NCBI RefSeq assembly: GCF_034427655.1
Contig: NZ_JAXOFX010000001.1
Location: forward strand, 554,105-618,104
Source of the DNA: Robertmurraya_A mangrovi
Lineage (GTDB): Bacteria; Bacillota; Bacilli; Bacillales; Cytobacillaceae
Length of the DNA stretch: 64,000 nt
Direction: 5' to 3'
The notes beneath the pieces were generated by a model that did not search any database, was not told where the DNA came from, and saw only the letters and a program-made list of their open reading frames with translations. Shown in pieces: positions 36,467 through 45,138 of this stretch; the stretch's first letter is position 1, and every line of letters begins with the position of its first letter. A program made the position numbers and the translations under genes.

Positions 36467-36664
36467 AATTTTATAGATGATAAATATTCATACTTTTTTT
36501 GAAGAACGAAGAGGGAAAGAAATACTTTAATATAACTTTTTCCTCCTAAAATATCTTCATAAACATAACGGTAGAATATTCATTTTACTTACTTATAAAC
36601 CAATTCGTTTAAATAACATGATTGTTGTTCAACTTTATTGAATGTTAAAAGGAGGTGCCAGAGA

Positions 36665-37948
36665 ATGAACAGCAATGAAATTTATGTAAGTCTTGACATC
36701 GGTACATCCAGTGTAAAAGTAATCATTGGGGAAATGGTCAATGACTCTTTAAATATTATTGGAGTAGGCAATGTGAAGTCTAAAGGATTAAGAAAAGGCT
36801 CCATTGTTGATATAGATGAGACCGTTCATTCTATTAAAAAGGCGATCGAACAAGCTGAAAGAATGATAGGAATGGAAATCACAAAGGTAATTGTTGGTGT
36901 AACAGGTAATCATGTAATGTTACAACCATGCCATGGTGTAGTGGCCGTTTCTAGTGAAAACAGAGAAATTACGAATGAGGATATTGCTAGAGTAATAGAT
37001 GCCGCACAGGTTGTAAGTATACCTCCTGAAAGGGAAATTATTGATGTTATACCAAAGCAATTTATTGTAGACGGTCTGGATGAAATTAATGACCCTAGAG
37101 GAATGATAGGGGTTAGGCTTGAAATTGAAGGAACGATTATAACAGGATCTAAAACGATCTTACATAATACACTTAGATGCGTTGAACGAGCGGGATTAGA
37201 AATTCTTGATATCACCCTTCAGCCTCTGGCAGCAGGTGCATTTGCTTTATCAAATGATGAAAAGAATCTAGGGGTTGCTCTTGTAGATATTGGTGGTGGT
37301 TCTACCACAATTGCCGTATTTGACCAAGGACATTTAAAGTCAACCAGTGTTATTCCGATTGGTGGAGAGCATATTACAAAAGATTTATCCATTGGTCTAC
37401 GTACATCCACTGAAGATGCAGAAAAAATTAAAGTAAAACATGGTTACGCTTTCTATGACCATGCATCTGAAGAGGAAGTGTTCAGTGTACCTATAATAGG
37501 GAGTGATCAGCATCAACAATTTAACCAATTAGAGATTTCTGATATCATTGAAGCCAGATTGGAAGAATTGTTTGATTTAATCCAAAACGAAATAAAACGT
37601 TTAGGCGTTCACGATTTACCTGGTGGATATGTATTAACGGGTGGGGTTGCTAATTCACAAGGCTTACTCGAATTAGCTCAAATCGTATTCCAAAATCGTG
37701 TTCGAATAGCCATCCCTGATTATATAGGAGTGCGCGAATCACAATATACAACTGCAGTGGGCTTAATCAAATTTGCTTATAAAAATGCAAAAATTCAAGG
37801 AAGAGCCATGAGCAACAGTGCAGTTGCTGGTGAAGTAAATGAAAAGCGTGTTCAGAAACAACCGCAACCAAAAACAAAGCCGGAAAAACAACCGGAAGAA
37901 AAAATTACATCAAGAGTTAAAAAATTCCTTGGATACTTTTTTGAATAA
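36665..37948 (+). CDS. ftsA: Cell division protein FtsA
   Basis: 427 residues from ATG 36665 (MNSNEIYVSLDIG), with AAAAGGAGGTG upstream. Actin-like ATPase that tethers FtsZ to the membrane. Phosphate 1 motif SLDIGTSSVKVIIG (about 9-22), phosphate 2 VALVDIGGGSTT (about 200-211) and the adenosine motif GYVLTGGVANSQG (about 322-334). A C-terminal amphipathic helix (RVKKFLGYFFE) is the membrane target. A Lys/Gln/Pro-rich linker (about 385-412) precedes it. ftsZ follows after 72 bases. Confidence 0.97.
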   Translation: MNSNEIYVSLDIGTSSVKVIIGEMVNDSLNIIGVGNVKSKGLRKGSIVDIDETVHSIKKAIEQAERMIGMEITKVIVGVTGNHVMLQPCHGVVAVSSENREITNEDIARVIDAAQVVSIPPEREIIDVIPKQFIVDGLDEINDPRGMIGVRLEIEGTIITGSKTILHNTLRCVERAGLEILDITLQPLAAGAFALSNDEKNLGVALVDIGGGSTTIAVFDQGHLKSTSVIPIGGEHITKDLSIGLRTSTEDAEKIKVKHGYAFYDHASEEEVFSVPIIGSDQHQQFNQLEISDIIEARLEELFDLIQNEIKRLGVHDLPGGYVLTGGVANSQGLLELAQIVFQNRVRIAIPDYIGVRESQYTTAVGLIKFAYKNAKIQGRAMSNSAVAGEVNEKRVQKQPQPKTKPEKQPEEKITSRVKKFLGYFFE

Positions 37949-38020
37949 ATTCAGGACTACATATCTCTTAGATATTTAGTCGAGGCTACCAGGAATAACG
38001 ACGAATTAGGAGGATTTGTC

Positions 38021-39160
38021 ATGTTGGAATTTGATACGAATTTAGATTCTTTAGCTACGATAAAAGTTATTGGCGTTGGTGGCGGCGGTAATAATGCGGT
38101 AAACCGTATGATTGAACATGGTGTTCAAGGTGTAGAGTTTATTGCAGTTAATACAGATGCACAAGCGTTAAACTTATCAAAAGCTGAAATTAAAATGCAA
38201 ATCGGGGGCAAATTGACTCGTGGTTTAGGAGCAGGTGCAAACCCTGAGGTTGGTAAAAAAGCTGCTGAAGAGAGTAAAGAACAGCTTGAAGAAGTCCTAA
38301 AAGGCGCAGACATGGTCTTCGTTACAGCTGGAATGGGCGGAGGTACTGGAACTGGAGCAGCTCCAGTTATCGCTCAAATTGCTAGAGATTTAGGTGCTCT
38401 AACAGTAGGTGTTGTAACTCGCCCATTCACATTTGAAGGTAGAAAACGTTCAACACAAGCTGCTGGTGGAATTTCCTCTATGAAGGAAGCAGTAGATACG
38501 TTAATCGTTATCCCTAATGATCGCTTATTAGAAATCGTTGATAAGAGCACGCCAATGCTTGAAGCATTCCGTGAAGCAGATAACGTATTACGTCAAGGTG
38601 TACAAGGTATATCTGACCTAATTGCTACACCTGGTTTAATCAACCTTGACTTTGCTGATGTTAAAACGATTATGTCTAACAAAGGCTCAGCTCTTATGGG
38701 TATTGGTGTTGCAGCAGGTGAAAACCGTGCAGCAGAAGCGGCTAAGAAAGCAATTTCTTCTCCATTACTAGAGAAGTCTATCGATGGAGCACAAGGTGTA
38801 CTTATGAACATCACGGGTGGATCAAACCTAAGTTTATATGAAGTTCAAGAAGCCGCTGATATTGTGGCTACTGCATCGGACCAAGATGTTAACATGATCT
38901 TCGGTTCCGTTATTAATGACAACCTTAAGGATGAAATTGTCGTGACGGTAATCGCTACAGGCTTTAATGAAGAAGTAGCTGTACCAAAGCAAGCTAGACC
39001 TTCTTTCGGACAAGTAAAACCTTCTATTGATAAAACTAGAAGAGAACCTAAACGTGAAGAAGAAATGATTCAGGAACCGGTTAGAACGGTTTCAAGTCAT
39101 CAAGCAGAAGATACATTAGATATTCCAACATTCTTACGTAATCGTAACCGTAGAAGGTAA
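38021..39160 (+). CDS. ftsZ: Cell division protein FtsZ
   Basis: 379 residues, tubulin-like GTPase that forms the Z ring. Tubulin signature GGGTGTG is at 106-112, with GVGGGGNNAVNRM (18-30) for nucleotide binding and the catalytic T7 loop NLDFAD (about 207-212). A variable linker (about 317-362) ends in the conserved C-terminal peptide DIPTFLRNRNRR that binds FtsA, SepF and EzrA. TTAGGAGGA precedes ATG 38021. A terminator follows; the bpr/bpf genes found next in B. subtilis are absent. Confidence 0.98.
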   Translation: MLEFDTNLDSLATIKVIGVGGGGNNAVNRMIEHGVQGVEFIAVNTDAQALNLSKAEIKMQIGGKLTRGLGAGANPEVGKKAAEESKEQLEEVLKGADMVFVTAGMGGGTGTGAAPVIAQIARDLGALTVGVVTRPFTFEGRKRSTQAAGGISSMKEAVDTLIVIPNDRLLEIVDKSTPMLEAFREADNVLRQGVQGISDLIATPGLINLDFADVKTIMSNKGSALMGIGVAAGENRAAEAAKKAISSPLLEKSIDGAQGVLMNITGGSNLSLYEVQEAADIVATASDQDVNMIFGSVINDNLKDEIVVTVIATGFNEEVAVPKQARPSFGQVKPSIDKTRREPKREEEMIQEPVRTVSSHQAEDTLDIPTFLRNRNRRR

Positions 39161-39164
39161 TACC

Positions 39165-39197
39165 AAAAACAAGGTCTAAAATGGGCCTTGTTTTTTT
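39165..39197 (+). terminator. Terminator after ftsZ
   Basis: AAAACAAGGTC / GGGCCTTGTTTT hairpin about 39166-39195 followed by a T-run (TTTTTTT). Confidence 0.88.
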
Positions 39198-39571
39198 GTT
39201 TTTTGCCACCATATCCTCTTTTCCATTAATATCTCATTCCCCTTAAATATGTTTAGAACAAGAATGCTAGAAAAGTGTTGGCCCCTCTTTGCCAGAAGAT
39301 ATTTTTGCAATAGATTAATTTTCCACTTTGGAGGTTTTAAATGGCCTTTTGTTATCAAATGAGAAAAATTGACAAAAAACGAATGAATCTCTGAAAAATT
39401 CTCCCTTTTAGGTTACAGAAAGTGACACACTTCATTATGGAATGTACGCTATACTTTTTCATAACAGATTAATAGAGAAGTAAAATTCGTTAAAATATTA
39501 TTTTTATACGATAGGGTCAGGTGAGTGTATTAAAAAATAGAGTTCCCATTTACTTAAGAGGAGGAAAATAA
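39198..39571 (+). promoter_or_regulatory. spoIIG control region with 22-bp-spaced promoter
   Basis: GTGACA (39422-39427) and TATACT (39450-39455) are separated by 22 bases, the unusual spacing known for the Spo0A-activated, SigA-dependent spoIIG promoter. A TTGACAAAAA stretch near 39369 may be part of a Spo0A box on the other strand (partial match only). No other gene is supported. A 17-codon frame at 39341-39394 has a good GGAGG but no other support. Confidence 0.6.
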
Positions 39572-40510
39572 TTGACCGTCTATTTAGATATTATATGGGC
39601 ATTAAACTTTTTATTTGATAGTTTGCTCCTATACTTAACGGCAATTATTTTAAAAAGAGATTTCAAGTATTGGAGAGTTTTTACTGGCGGTTTTATCGGA
39701 TCTATTATTATCCTATTAACCTTTACTCCTTTCAATGACTATTCGGGTCACCCGTTAGTTAAATTATTGTTTTCTGTAGTTATGGTTTTTGTTGTCTTTG
39801 GCTATAAGAGGCTTCGCTATTTTATAAGTAATTTGATGACCTTTTATTTGACGACATTTTTAGTCGGAGGAGCTTTAATAGGGACTCATTATTTTGTTCA
39901 GTTTGATTATCAATTATCGTCGTCCGTACTACTAGCAAGTGTTCACGGATTTGGAGATCCGATTAGTTGGTTATTTGTCATACTAGGATTTCCAATTGCT
40001 TGGCATTTTTCTAAGACGAACATTGAAAATATTGAAATGACAAAAATACGTTATGACCAATTACTTGACGTGTGCGTTTGCATAGAAGGTAATAAGCTTC
40101 GGTTTAAGGGACTTATAGACAGCGGCAACCAACTGTATGACCCAATCTCTAAAATGCCTGTCATGTTTGTCTCAATAGCTAATTTAGGAGATGATCTTCC
40201 TGACGTGATTACTAGGTTAGCAAGTGAACCAGACTCTATTATTTTAGGAGAAGAATCCATTTCACCTGAATGGGAAAATAAAATGAGAATTATTCCTTAT
40301 AAAGTCGTAGGACAAGAACATCAACTGATCATTGCTGTTAAACCAGATGAAATCATCTTCGAGAAGGAGAATGAGACTTTGTTAGTTGAAAAAGGTTTAG
40401 TTTCCTTTACAAAACAACAACTCTCCTCTGATGATGCTTTCCAGTGCATTGTTCATCCGAAAATGCTAACGACTACCAAAAAGGTTCAGACCCATTCAAA
40501 AGTAAGCTAG
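39572..40510 (+). CDS. spoIIGA: Sporulation sigma-E factor processing peptidase SpoIIGA
   Basis: 312 residues. The N-terminal half has about five membrane segments (about 1-145); the C-terminal half is an aspartic protease domain with Asp183 in GLIDSGNQLYDP. It cleaves the pro-sequence of SigE after septation, on signal from forespore SpoIIR. TTG start at 39572 follows AGGAGG. It is followed by sigE after 76 bases, forming the spoIIG operon. Confidence 0.96.
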   Translation: MTVYLDIIWALNFLFDSLLLYLTAIILKRDFKYWRVFTGGFIGSIIILLTFTPFNDYSGHPLVKLLFSVVMVFVVFGYKRLRYFISNLMTFYLTTFLVGGALIGTHYFVQFDYQLSSSVLLASVHGFGDPISWLFVILGFPIAWHFSKTNIENIEMTKIRYDQLLDVCVCIEGNKLRFKGLIDSGNQLYDPISKMPVMFVSIANLGDDLPDVITRLASEPDSIILGEESISPEWENKMRIIPYKVVGQEHQLIIAVKPDEIIFEKENETLLVEKGLVSFTKQQLSSDDAFQCIVHPKMLTTTKKVQTHSKVS

Positions 40511-40586
40511 CAGCAGATATCACGGAAAGATAAAGTAACCTATAATACTATACTCAAAAAAACATAAATTAGAAGGAGGACAACTC

Positions 40587-41306
40587 ATGAAAAGTTTAAA
40601 ACTTCGCTTATCCTACTACTGGTATAAATTATTAATAAAATTAGGTCTTAAAACAGATGAAATATACTACATTGGTGGAAGTGAAGCTTTACCCCCTCCT
40701 TTAACAAAGGAAGAAGAAGAACTTCTCCTAGAGAAACTTCCAAAAGGTGATAAAGCAGCAAGGTCTATGTTAATCGAAAGAAACTTAAGACTAGTTGTTT
40801 ATATCGCTAGGAAATTTGAAAATACCGGAATCAATATTGAAGACTTGATTAGTATAGGAACAATTGGACTCATAAAAGCCGTTAATACTTTTAATCCAGA
40901 AAAGAAAATAAAGCTAGCTACATATGCTTCAAGGTGTATTGAAAATGAAATTCTTATGTACTTAAGAAGGAACAATAAAATTAGATCTGAGGTTTCTTTT
41001 GACGAACCATTAAATATTGATTGGGATGGTAATGAATTATTGTTATCTGATGTATTAGGGACAGAGGAAGATATTATTACAAAGGATTTAGAAGCTAACG
41101 TAGACAAAAAGCTTTTACTAAAGGCACTTCACCAATTATCTGACCGAGAAAAGCAAATTATGGAGTTGCGCTTTGGATTAGGTACTGGAGAAGAAAAAAC
41201 CCAGAAAGATGTTGCTGATATGCTAGGGATTTCGCAATCCTATATATCTCGATTAGAGAAAAGAATTATTAAACGATTAAAAAAGGAATTTAATAAAATG
41301 GTATAG
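40587..41306 (+). CDS. sigE: RNA polymerase sporulation sigma factor SigE (pro-form)
   Basis: 239 residues, the early mother-cell sigma factor. The hydrophobic/basic N-terminal pro-sequence (about residues 1-27, KLRLSYYWYKLLIKLGLK) that holds it on the membrane is intact, with the cleavage region near TDEIYYIGG. Region 2 (IERNLRLVVYIARKFENTG, DLISIGTIGLIKAV) and region 4 (QKDVADMLGISQSYISRLEK) are clear. AGAAGGAGG precedes ATG 40587. Partner of the preceding protease. Confidence 0.98.
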   Translation: MKSLKLRLSYYWYKLLIKLGLKTDEIYYIGGSEALPPPLTKEEEELLLEKLPKGDKAARSMLIERNLRLVVYIARKFENTGINIEDLISIGTIGLIKAVNTFNPEKKIKLATYASRCIENEILMYLRRNNKIRSEVSFDEPLNIDWDGNELLLSDVLGTEEDIITKDLEANVDKKLLLKALHQLSDREKQIMELRFGLGTGEEKTQKDVADMLGISQSYISRLEKRIIKRLKKEFNKMV

Positions 41307-41420
41307 ATAGAAAAATTTTTCAACAAAAATTTTAATGTCATTTTTCCCTTGTCCTGTAAATGTTTTACAGACTATTGAGCATTTGTGGGGCTGGAATAGG
41401 GTGCATATTTTTCCTTCTGG

Positions 41421-41460
41421 AGGAGATACTGTTTTTTGTACAGCAGCTCCTGTAGGAGGG
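41421..41460 (+). promoter_or_regulatory. sigG 5' leader hairpin near the ribosome site
   Basis: AGGAG (41421-41425) with CTCCT (41447-41451) and CTGT (41429-41432) with ACAG (41440-41443) form a hairpin just before the ribosome site AGGAGGG (41454-41460). The CTCCT can instead pair with that ribosome site. In B. subtilis the sigG leader is reported to fold into a hairpin that dampens translation. Confidence 0.6.
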
Positions 41461-41467
41461 AAAAGAA

Positions 41468-42247
41468 TTGACTCGAAATAAAGTTGAAATTTGCGGTGTA
41501 GACACATCAAAGCTTCCAGTTTTAAAGAACGAAGAAATGAGAGAACTCTTCAAGCAAATGCAGAGCGGGGAATATTCAGCCCGGGAAAAGCTTGTTAATG
41601 GAAACCTACGTCTAGTATTAAGCGTGATTCAGCGGTTTAATAATAGAGGTGAGTATGTAGACGATTTATTCCAAGTAGGCTGTATTGGCTTAATGAAGTC
41701 AATTGACAATTTTGACTTAAGCCAAAACGTAAAGTTCTCTACCTACGCTGTTCCAATGATTATTGGAGAAATACGTCGTTACTTAAGAGATAATAATCCA
41801 ATCCGTGTCTCTCGTTCGTTAAGAGATATCGCTTATAAAGCTCTACAAGTAAGAGAACGATTGATGAGTGAGACATCAAAGGAACCAACAGCCGAGGAAA
41901 TAGCAAAGGTTTTAGATGTTCCACATGAAGAAATTGTATTCGCATTAGATGCGATTCAAGATCCTGTGTCACTATTTGAGCCTATCTATAATGATGGTGG
42001 AGACCCAATATACGTGATGGATCAGTTAAGCGATGAAAAAAATAAAGATATCCAGTGGATTGAGGAAATTGCCTTAAAAGAAGGAATGAGACGTTTGAAT
42101 GAGCGAGAAAAGCTCATTTTACGCAAACGATTCTTTCAAGGAAAAACACAAATGGAAGTCGCAGAGGAAATTGGCATCTCACAAGCCCAAGTTTCTCGGT
42201 TAGAAAAAGCTGCTATCAAACAAATGAATAAGAATATACAAAGCTAA
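41468..42247 (+). CDS. sigG: RNA polymerase sporulation sigma factor SigG
   Basis: 259 residues, late forespore sigma factor. Its N-terminal MTRNKVEICGVDTSKLPVL is the segment recognised for SigG/SigF anti-sigma control. Region 2 (LRLVLSVIQRFNNRGEYVDD, LFQVGCIGLMKSI) and region 4 (QMEVAEEIGISQAQVSRLEK) are clear. The start codon is TTG at 41468 behind AGGAGGG, a weak codon that with the leader hairpin may limit output. It follows sigE by 161 bases. Confidence 0.97.
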   Translation: MTRNKVEICGVDTSKLPVLKNEEMRELFKQMQSGEYSAREKLVNGNLRLVLSVIQRFNNRGEYVDDLFQVGCIGLMKSIDNFDLSQNVKFSTYAVPMIIGEIRRYLRDNNPIRVSRSLRDIAYKALQVRERLMSETSKEPTAEEIAKVLDVPHEEIVFALDAIQDPVSLFEPIYNDGGDPIYVMDQLSDEKNKDIQWIEEIALKEGMRRLNEREKLILRKRFFQGKTQMEVAEEIGISQAQVSRLEKAAIKQMNKNIQS

Positions 42248-42358
42248 AGCTACCTTAACAGGTGGCTTTTTGTTTTTATTTTTATCTTGCATATCACTCA
42301 TTTATTTCATGACCCACTAATATACTTTTAATAGAAGATTGTGGTGGGAGTGAATACA

Positions 42359-42628
42359 GTGGTCAAAATATCTGAATTTCAAATAAAAGATGTTGTTAAT
42401 GTCGCAGATGGAAGAAAGCTTGGAAATATTGGAGATATTGATATTAATTTAGCAACCGGGAAAATTGATTCTATTGTTATTAGTGGTGCCGGGAAGGTGT
42501 TAGGTTTCTTTGGTCGTGATGAAGATGTTGTCATTCCATGGAAAAACATACTTAAGATTGGAACGGATGTTATTTTAGTACGTTATAAAGATGTAAATGA
42601 AGGGAAGTACTTAGAGGAAGAGGGTTAA
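42359..42628 (+). CDS. ylmC: YlmC/YmxH family PRC-barrel protein
   Basis: 89 residues from GTG 42359, matching the N-terminus of B. subtilis YlmC; a GTG nine bases upstream is possible but lies nearer the GGTGGGAG ribosome site. It is a PRC-barrel-like domain (VKISEFQIKDVVNVADGRKL, GFFGRDEDVVIPWKNI). Sporulation-linked in B. subtilis, with no known biochemical role. It starts the ylm block after sigG. Confidence 0.87.
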   Translation: MVKISEFQIKDVVNVADGRKLGNIGDIDINLATGKIDSIVISGAGKVLGFFGRDEDVVIPWKNILKIGTDVILVRYKDVNEGKYLEEEG

Positions 42629-42729
42629 TCTTCCTTATTTTGCTGTGTTCATGGGTGTTGTATGTTAAACTATAGAAAACTTAAGCCTTCTAGTTTTTTA
42701 TTAAATACAAATTTAAAAGAGGTTAGGAA

Positions 42730-43548
42730 ATGGAACCATTTGTTTTAAAAGATAAAGAATATTTTCATATTCCTTCATGGGAAACAGTAAATCCTCATTT
42801 AGTTGTAGGTTTCACGACGAAAAATGGCGGAGTTAGTAAGGAGGCTTTCTCAGAGTTAAACCTTGGTTTTCATGTTGGGGACACTACCGACGATGTCCGT
42901 CATAATAGGGGCTTATTATCTACTCAGCTTGGCATTTCCTTGAATTGCTGGGTAGGTGCTGAGCAGACACATGAAATTCACATTGAAAAGGTCAGTAAGT
43001 CAATGCGTGGGAAAGGCTCTAGCGATTATGAAAGTACATTTAAAAGAACGGATGGTTTCTTTACAAAAGATACAGGTGTGTTGTTAACCTTGTGCTACGC
43101 TGATTGTGTACCGATTTATTTTTATGCTCCTAAATATAAAGCAATTGGAATTGCCCACGCAGGCTGGAAAGGTTCAGTTGATGGAATTGCTGAAGAAATG
43201 GTAAAGGTTTTTACAGAAGAAGGCATTCCAACAATGGACATTTTAACTGTGATTGGCCCGTCCATCTGCGAAAAATGTTATATTGTAGATGATAAAGTTA
43301 TCACGAAAGTACAAAATAGACTAGAACCTGTCGAAAAAAAACCATATAATCTAATTAGTGGTAATCAATATTACTTAAATCTGCAGGAATTGAATAAGCA
43401 GATCCTTATAAAATCCGGTATATTGGACAAAAATATTCAGATAACGAATTTTTGTACTAGCTGTCATAAAGAGACTTTTTTCTCGCACCGACGTGATAAA
43501 GGAAAAACAGGACGTATGATGAGCTTTATCGGCTGGAAGGAGGATTAA
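42730..43548 (+). CDS. ylmD: Multicopper polyphenol oxidase family protein YlmD (PgeF-like)
   Basis: 272 residues of the DUF152/YfiH family. Metal-binding residues of the laccase-like site are seen in TLCYADCVPIYF (Cys/Asp) and GIAHAGWKGSVDG (His, about 141-153), with a late FCTSCHKETFFSHRRD (about 237-252). E. coli YfiH (PgeF) trims L-Ala/L-Ser errors in peptidoglycan precursors; purine nucleosidase activities are also reported for relatives. ATG 42730 follows AGAGG. Ten bases upstream of ylmE. Confidence 0.87.
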   Translation: MEPFVLKDKEYFHIPSWETVNPHLVVGFTTKNGGVSKEAFSELNLGFHVGDTTDDVRHNRGLLSTQLGISLNCWVGAEQTHEIHIEKVSKSMRGKGSSDYESTFKRTDGFFTKDTGVLLTLCYADCVPIYFYAPKYKAIGIAHAGWKGSVDGIAEEMVKVFTEEGIPTMDILTVIGPSICEKCYIVDDKVITKVQNRLEPVEKKPYNLISGNQYYLNLQELNKQILIKSGILDKNIQITNFCTSCHKETFFSHRRDKGKTGRMMSFIGWKED

Positions 43549-43558
43549 TAAAGATTTA

Positions 43559-44230
43559 ATGAGGGTTCAGGACAATCTAGCGCAAATCATGACACAAATA
43601 TCTGCTGCTTGCGAAAAATCAAATCGACAAACAGAAGAAGTGACCATAATCGCTGTAACAAAGTATGTAAGTTTAGAAAGAGCGGCTGAGGCGGTTCAAG
43701 CAGGTGTAACTCATTTAGGTGAAAACCGGGAAGAGGGTTTATTGGCAAAGTGGGAACATTTACAAGATAAGCCTACGTGGCACTTCATTGGGTCCCTACA
43801 GTCTAGGAAGGTAAAGAGCATTATTGATAAAGTAGATTACATACATTCCCTTGATCGAATAAGCCTTGCAAAAGAAATTGACAAGCGTGCTAGTCATAAA
43901 ATAAATTGTTTTGTTCAGGTAAATGTTTCTGGTGAAGAATCTAAGCAAGGATTAGAACCGGATGCTCTTATCCCATTCATACATGACTTAATGGACTTAT
44001 CAAACATTCATGTGGTTGGTTTAATGACCATGGCACCTTACACTTCTGATGAAACAGTACTTAGAAAATGTTTTAGAACATTAAAAGAACTACAAGTGCA
44101 AGTCCAACAATTACAATTAACTTATGCTCCATGTAAAGAACTGTCCATGGGAATGTCCAATGACTTTTCAATTGCAATTGAAGAAGGAGCAACGATGATA
44201 CGGATTGGAACAGCCTTAGTCGGAGAATGA
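43559..44230 (+). CDS. ylmE: YggS family pyridoxal-phosphate-binding protein YlmE
   Basis: 223 residues, TIM-barrel PLP-binding protein of the COG0325/YggS family that helps vitamin B6 and amino acid homeostasis. The PLP lysine is in IIAVTKYVS (about 37). GENREEGLLAKW, WHFIGSLQSRK (about 78-88) and SMGMSNDFSIAIEEGATMIR (about 195-214) are typical. ATG 43559 is about 15 bases from AAGGAGG, longer spacing than usual. It lies in an operon with ylmD and sepF. Confidence 0.9.
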   Translation: MRVQDNLAQIMTQISAACEKSNRQTEEVTIIAVTKYVSLERAAEAVQAGVTHLGENREEGLLAKWEHLQDKPTWHFIGSLQSRKVKSIIDKVDYIHSLDRISLAKEIDKRASHKINCFVQVNVSGEESKQGLEPDALIPFIHDLMDLSNIHVVGLMTMAPYTSDETVLRKCFRTLKELQVQVQQLQLTYAPCKELSMGMSNDFSIAIEEGATMIRIGTALVGE

Positions 44231-44251
44231 AAATAGGAGGTGTAAAAAATA

Positions 44252-44719
44252 ATGAGCTTAAAATCAAAATTAAAAACATTTTTTTTCCTAGATGAAGAAT
44301 ATGACTATAATGAAGAGGAAATGCACACAGAGACGCAGCAACAGCCTGTTAAACAAACAGGGAAGCAAACACAATACCAGCAACCTGTTCAACAAAAACA
44401 AAACGTTGTTAGCCTTCAAAGTGTTCAAAAGTCTTCAAATTCTAAAGTAGTATTAATTGAACCAAGAGTCTATGCAGAAGCTCAGGACATTGCTGATCAA
44501 TTAAAAAATCGAAGAGCCGTTGTAGTTAATCTCCAAAGAATTGAAAGAGAGTCTGCTAAAAGAATTATTGACTTTCTAAGTGGGACTGTCTATGCAATCG
44601 GTGGAGATATTCAAAAGGTTGGTACTGATATTTTTCTTTGCACCCCAGAAAATGTAGAGGTTTCTGGCAGTATTTCTCAAATGTTACAAGAGACAGAAAT
44701 AGATAATTCGAGGTGGTAG
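44252..44719 (+). CDS. sepF: Cell division protein SepF
   Basis: 155 residues. The N-terminal amphipathic membrane anchor (SLKSKLKTFFFL) is followed by a low-complexity Gln-rich linker (about 30-55) and the conserved SepF core (VVLIEPRVYAEAQDIADQLK, RAVVVNLQRIERESAKRIID). It polymerises and aligns FtsZ filaments, supplementing FtsA. ATG 44252 follows TAGGAGGTG. ylmG begins six bases after its stop. Confidence 0.93.
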   Translation: MSLKSKLKTFFFLDEEYDYNEEEMHTETQQQPVKQTGKQTQYQQPVQQKQNVVSLQSVQKSSNSKVVLIEPRVYAEAQDIADQLKNRRAVVVNLQRIERESAKRIIDFLSGTVYAIGGDIQKVGTDIFLCTPENVEVSGSISQMLQETEIDNSRW

Positions 44720-44725
44720 ATACTA

Positions 44726-44989
44726 ATGACATTCATCTTTGGTGTTTTAACAACGCTAATTTCTTATTACTCGTGGGCTTTAATTATTTACATTTTACTA
44801 TCTTGGTTTCCTAATGCTCGTGAAAGCGGAATTGGTCAATTTTTAGCGCGCATTTGCGAACCGTATTTAGAGCCATTTAGAAAAATTATTCCCCCGCTGG
44901 GTATGATTGATATTTCACCTATTGTTGCAATCTTAGTTCTACGTTTTGCAACAAATGGTTTGCAGCAGTTATATATTTGGATGCTTTAA
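44726..44989 (+). CDS. ylmG: YggT family membrane protein YlmG
   Basis: 87 residues with two membrane segments (about 2-24 and 62-83) and the YggT motif WFPNARESGIGQFLARICEPYLEPFRKIIPP (conserved in two parts around residues 27-57). Linked to sepF throughout Firmicutes; the exact function is unknown. GAGGTGG precedes ATG 44726. It is followed by a 149-base gap and ylmH. Confidence 0.9.
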   Translation: MTFIFGVLTTLISYYSWALIIYILLSWFPNARESGIGQFLARICEPYLEPFRKIIPPLGMIDISPIVAILVLRFATNGLQQLYIWML

Positions 44990-45138
44990 TCTTATGGCTG
45001 TTTTCTTATATTTTGTTGATGTTAGTACAATCATTCATTTATCCTTATTTCATTCCATAATAATAGGATAATACACGTATTAGCATAGAAACAATTTATG
45101 TGAAAGCAGCTTTTTGCTTATAATTGAAGGTGGTACAT

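Noticed and set aside
39176..39358. Minus-strand frame of 60 codons after ftsZ
   Set aside because: Overlaps the ftsZ terminator and has no family resemblance or ribosome site.
39341..39394. 17-codon frame with a good GGAGG upstream of spoIIGA
   Set aside because: It lies upstream of the likely spoIIG promoter, so it would not be in the spoIIGA message; too short to support alone.
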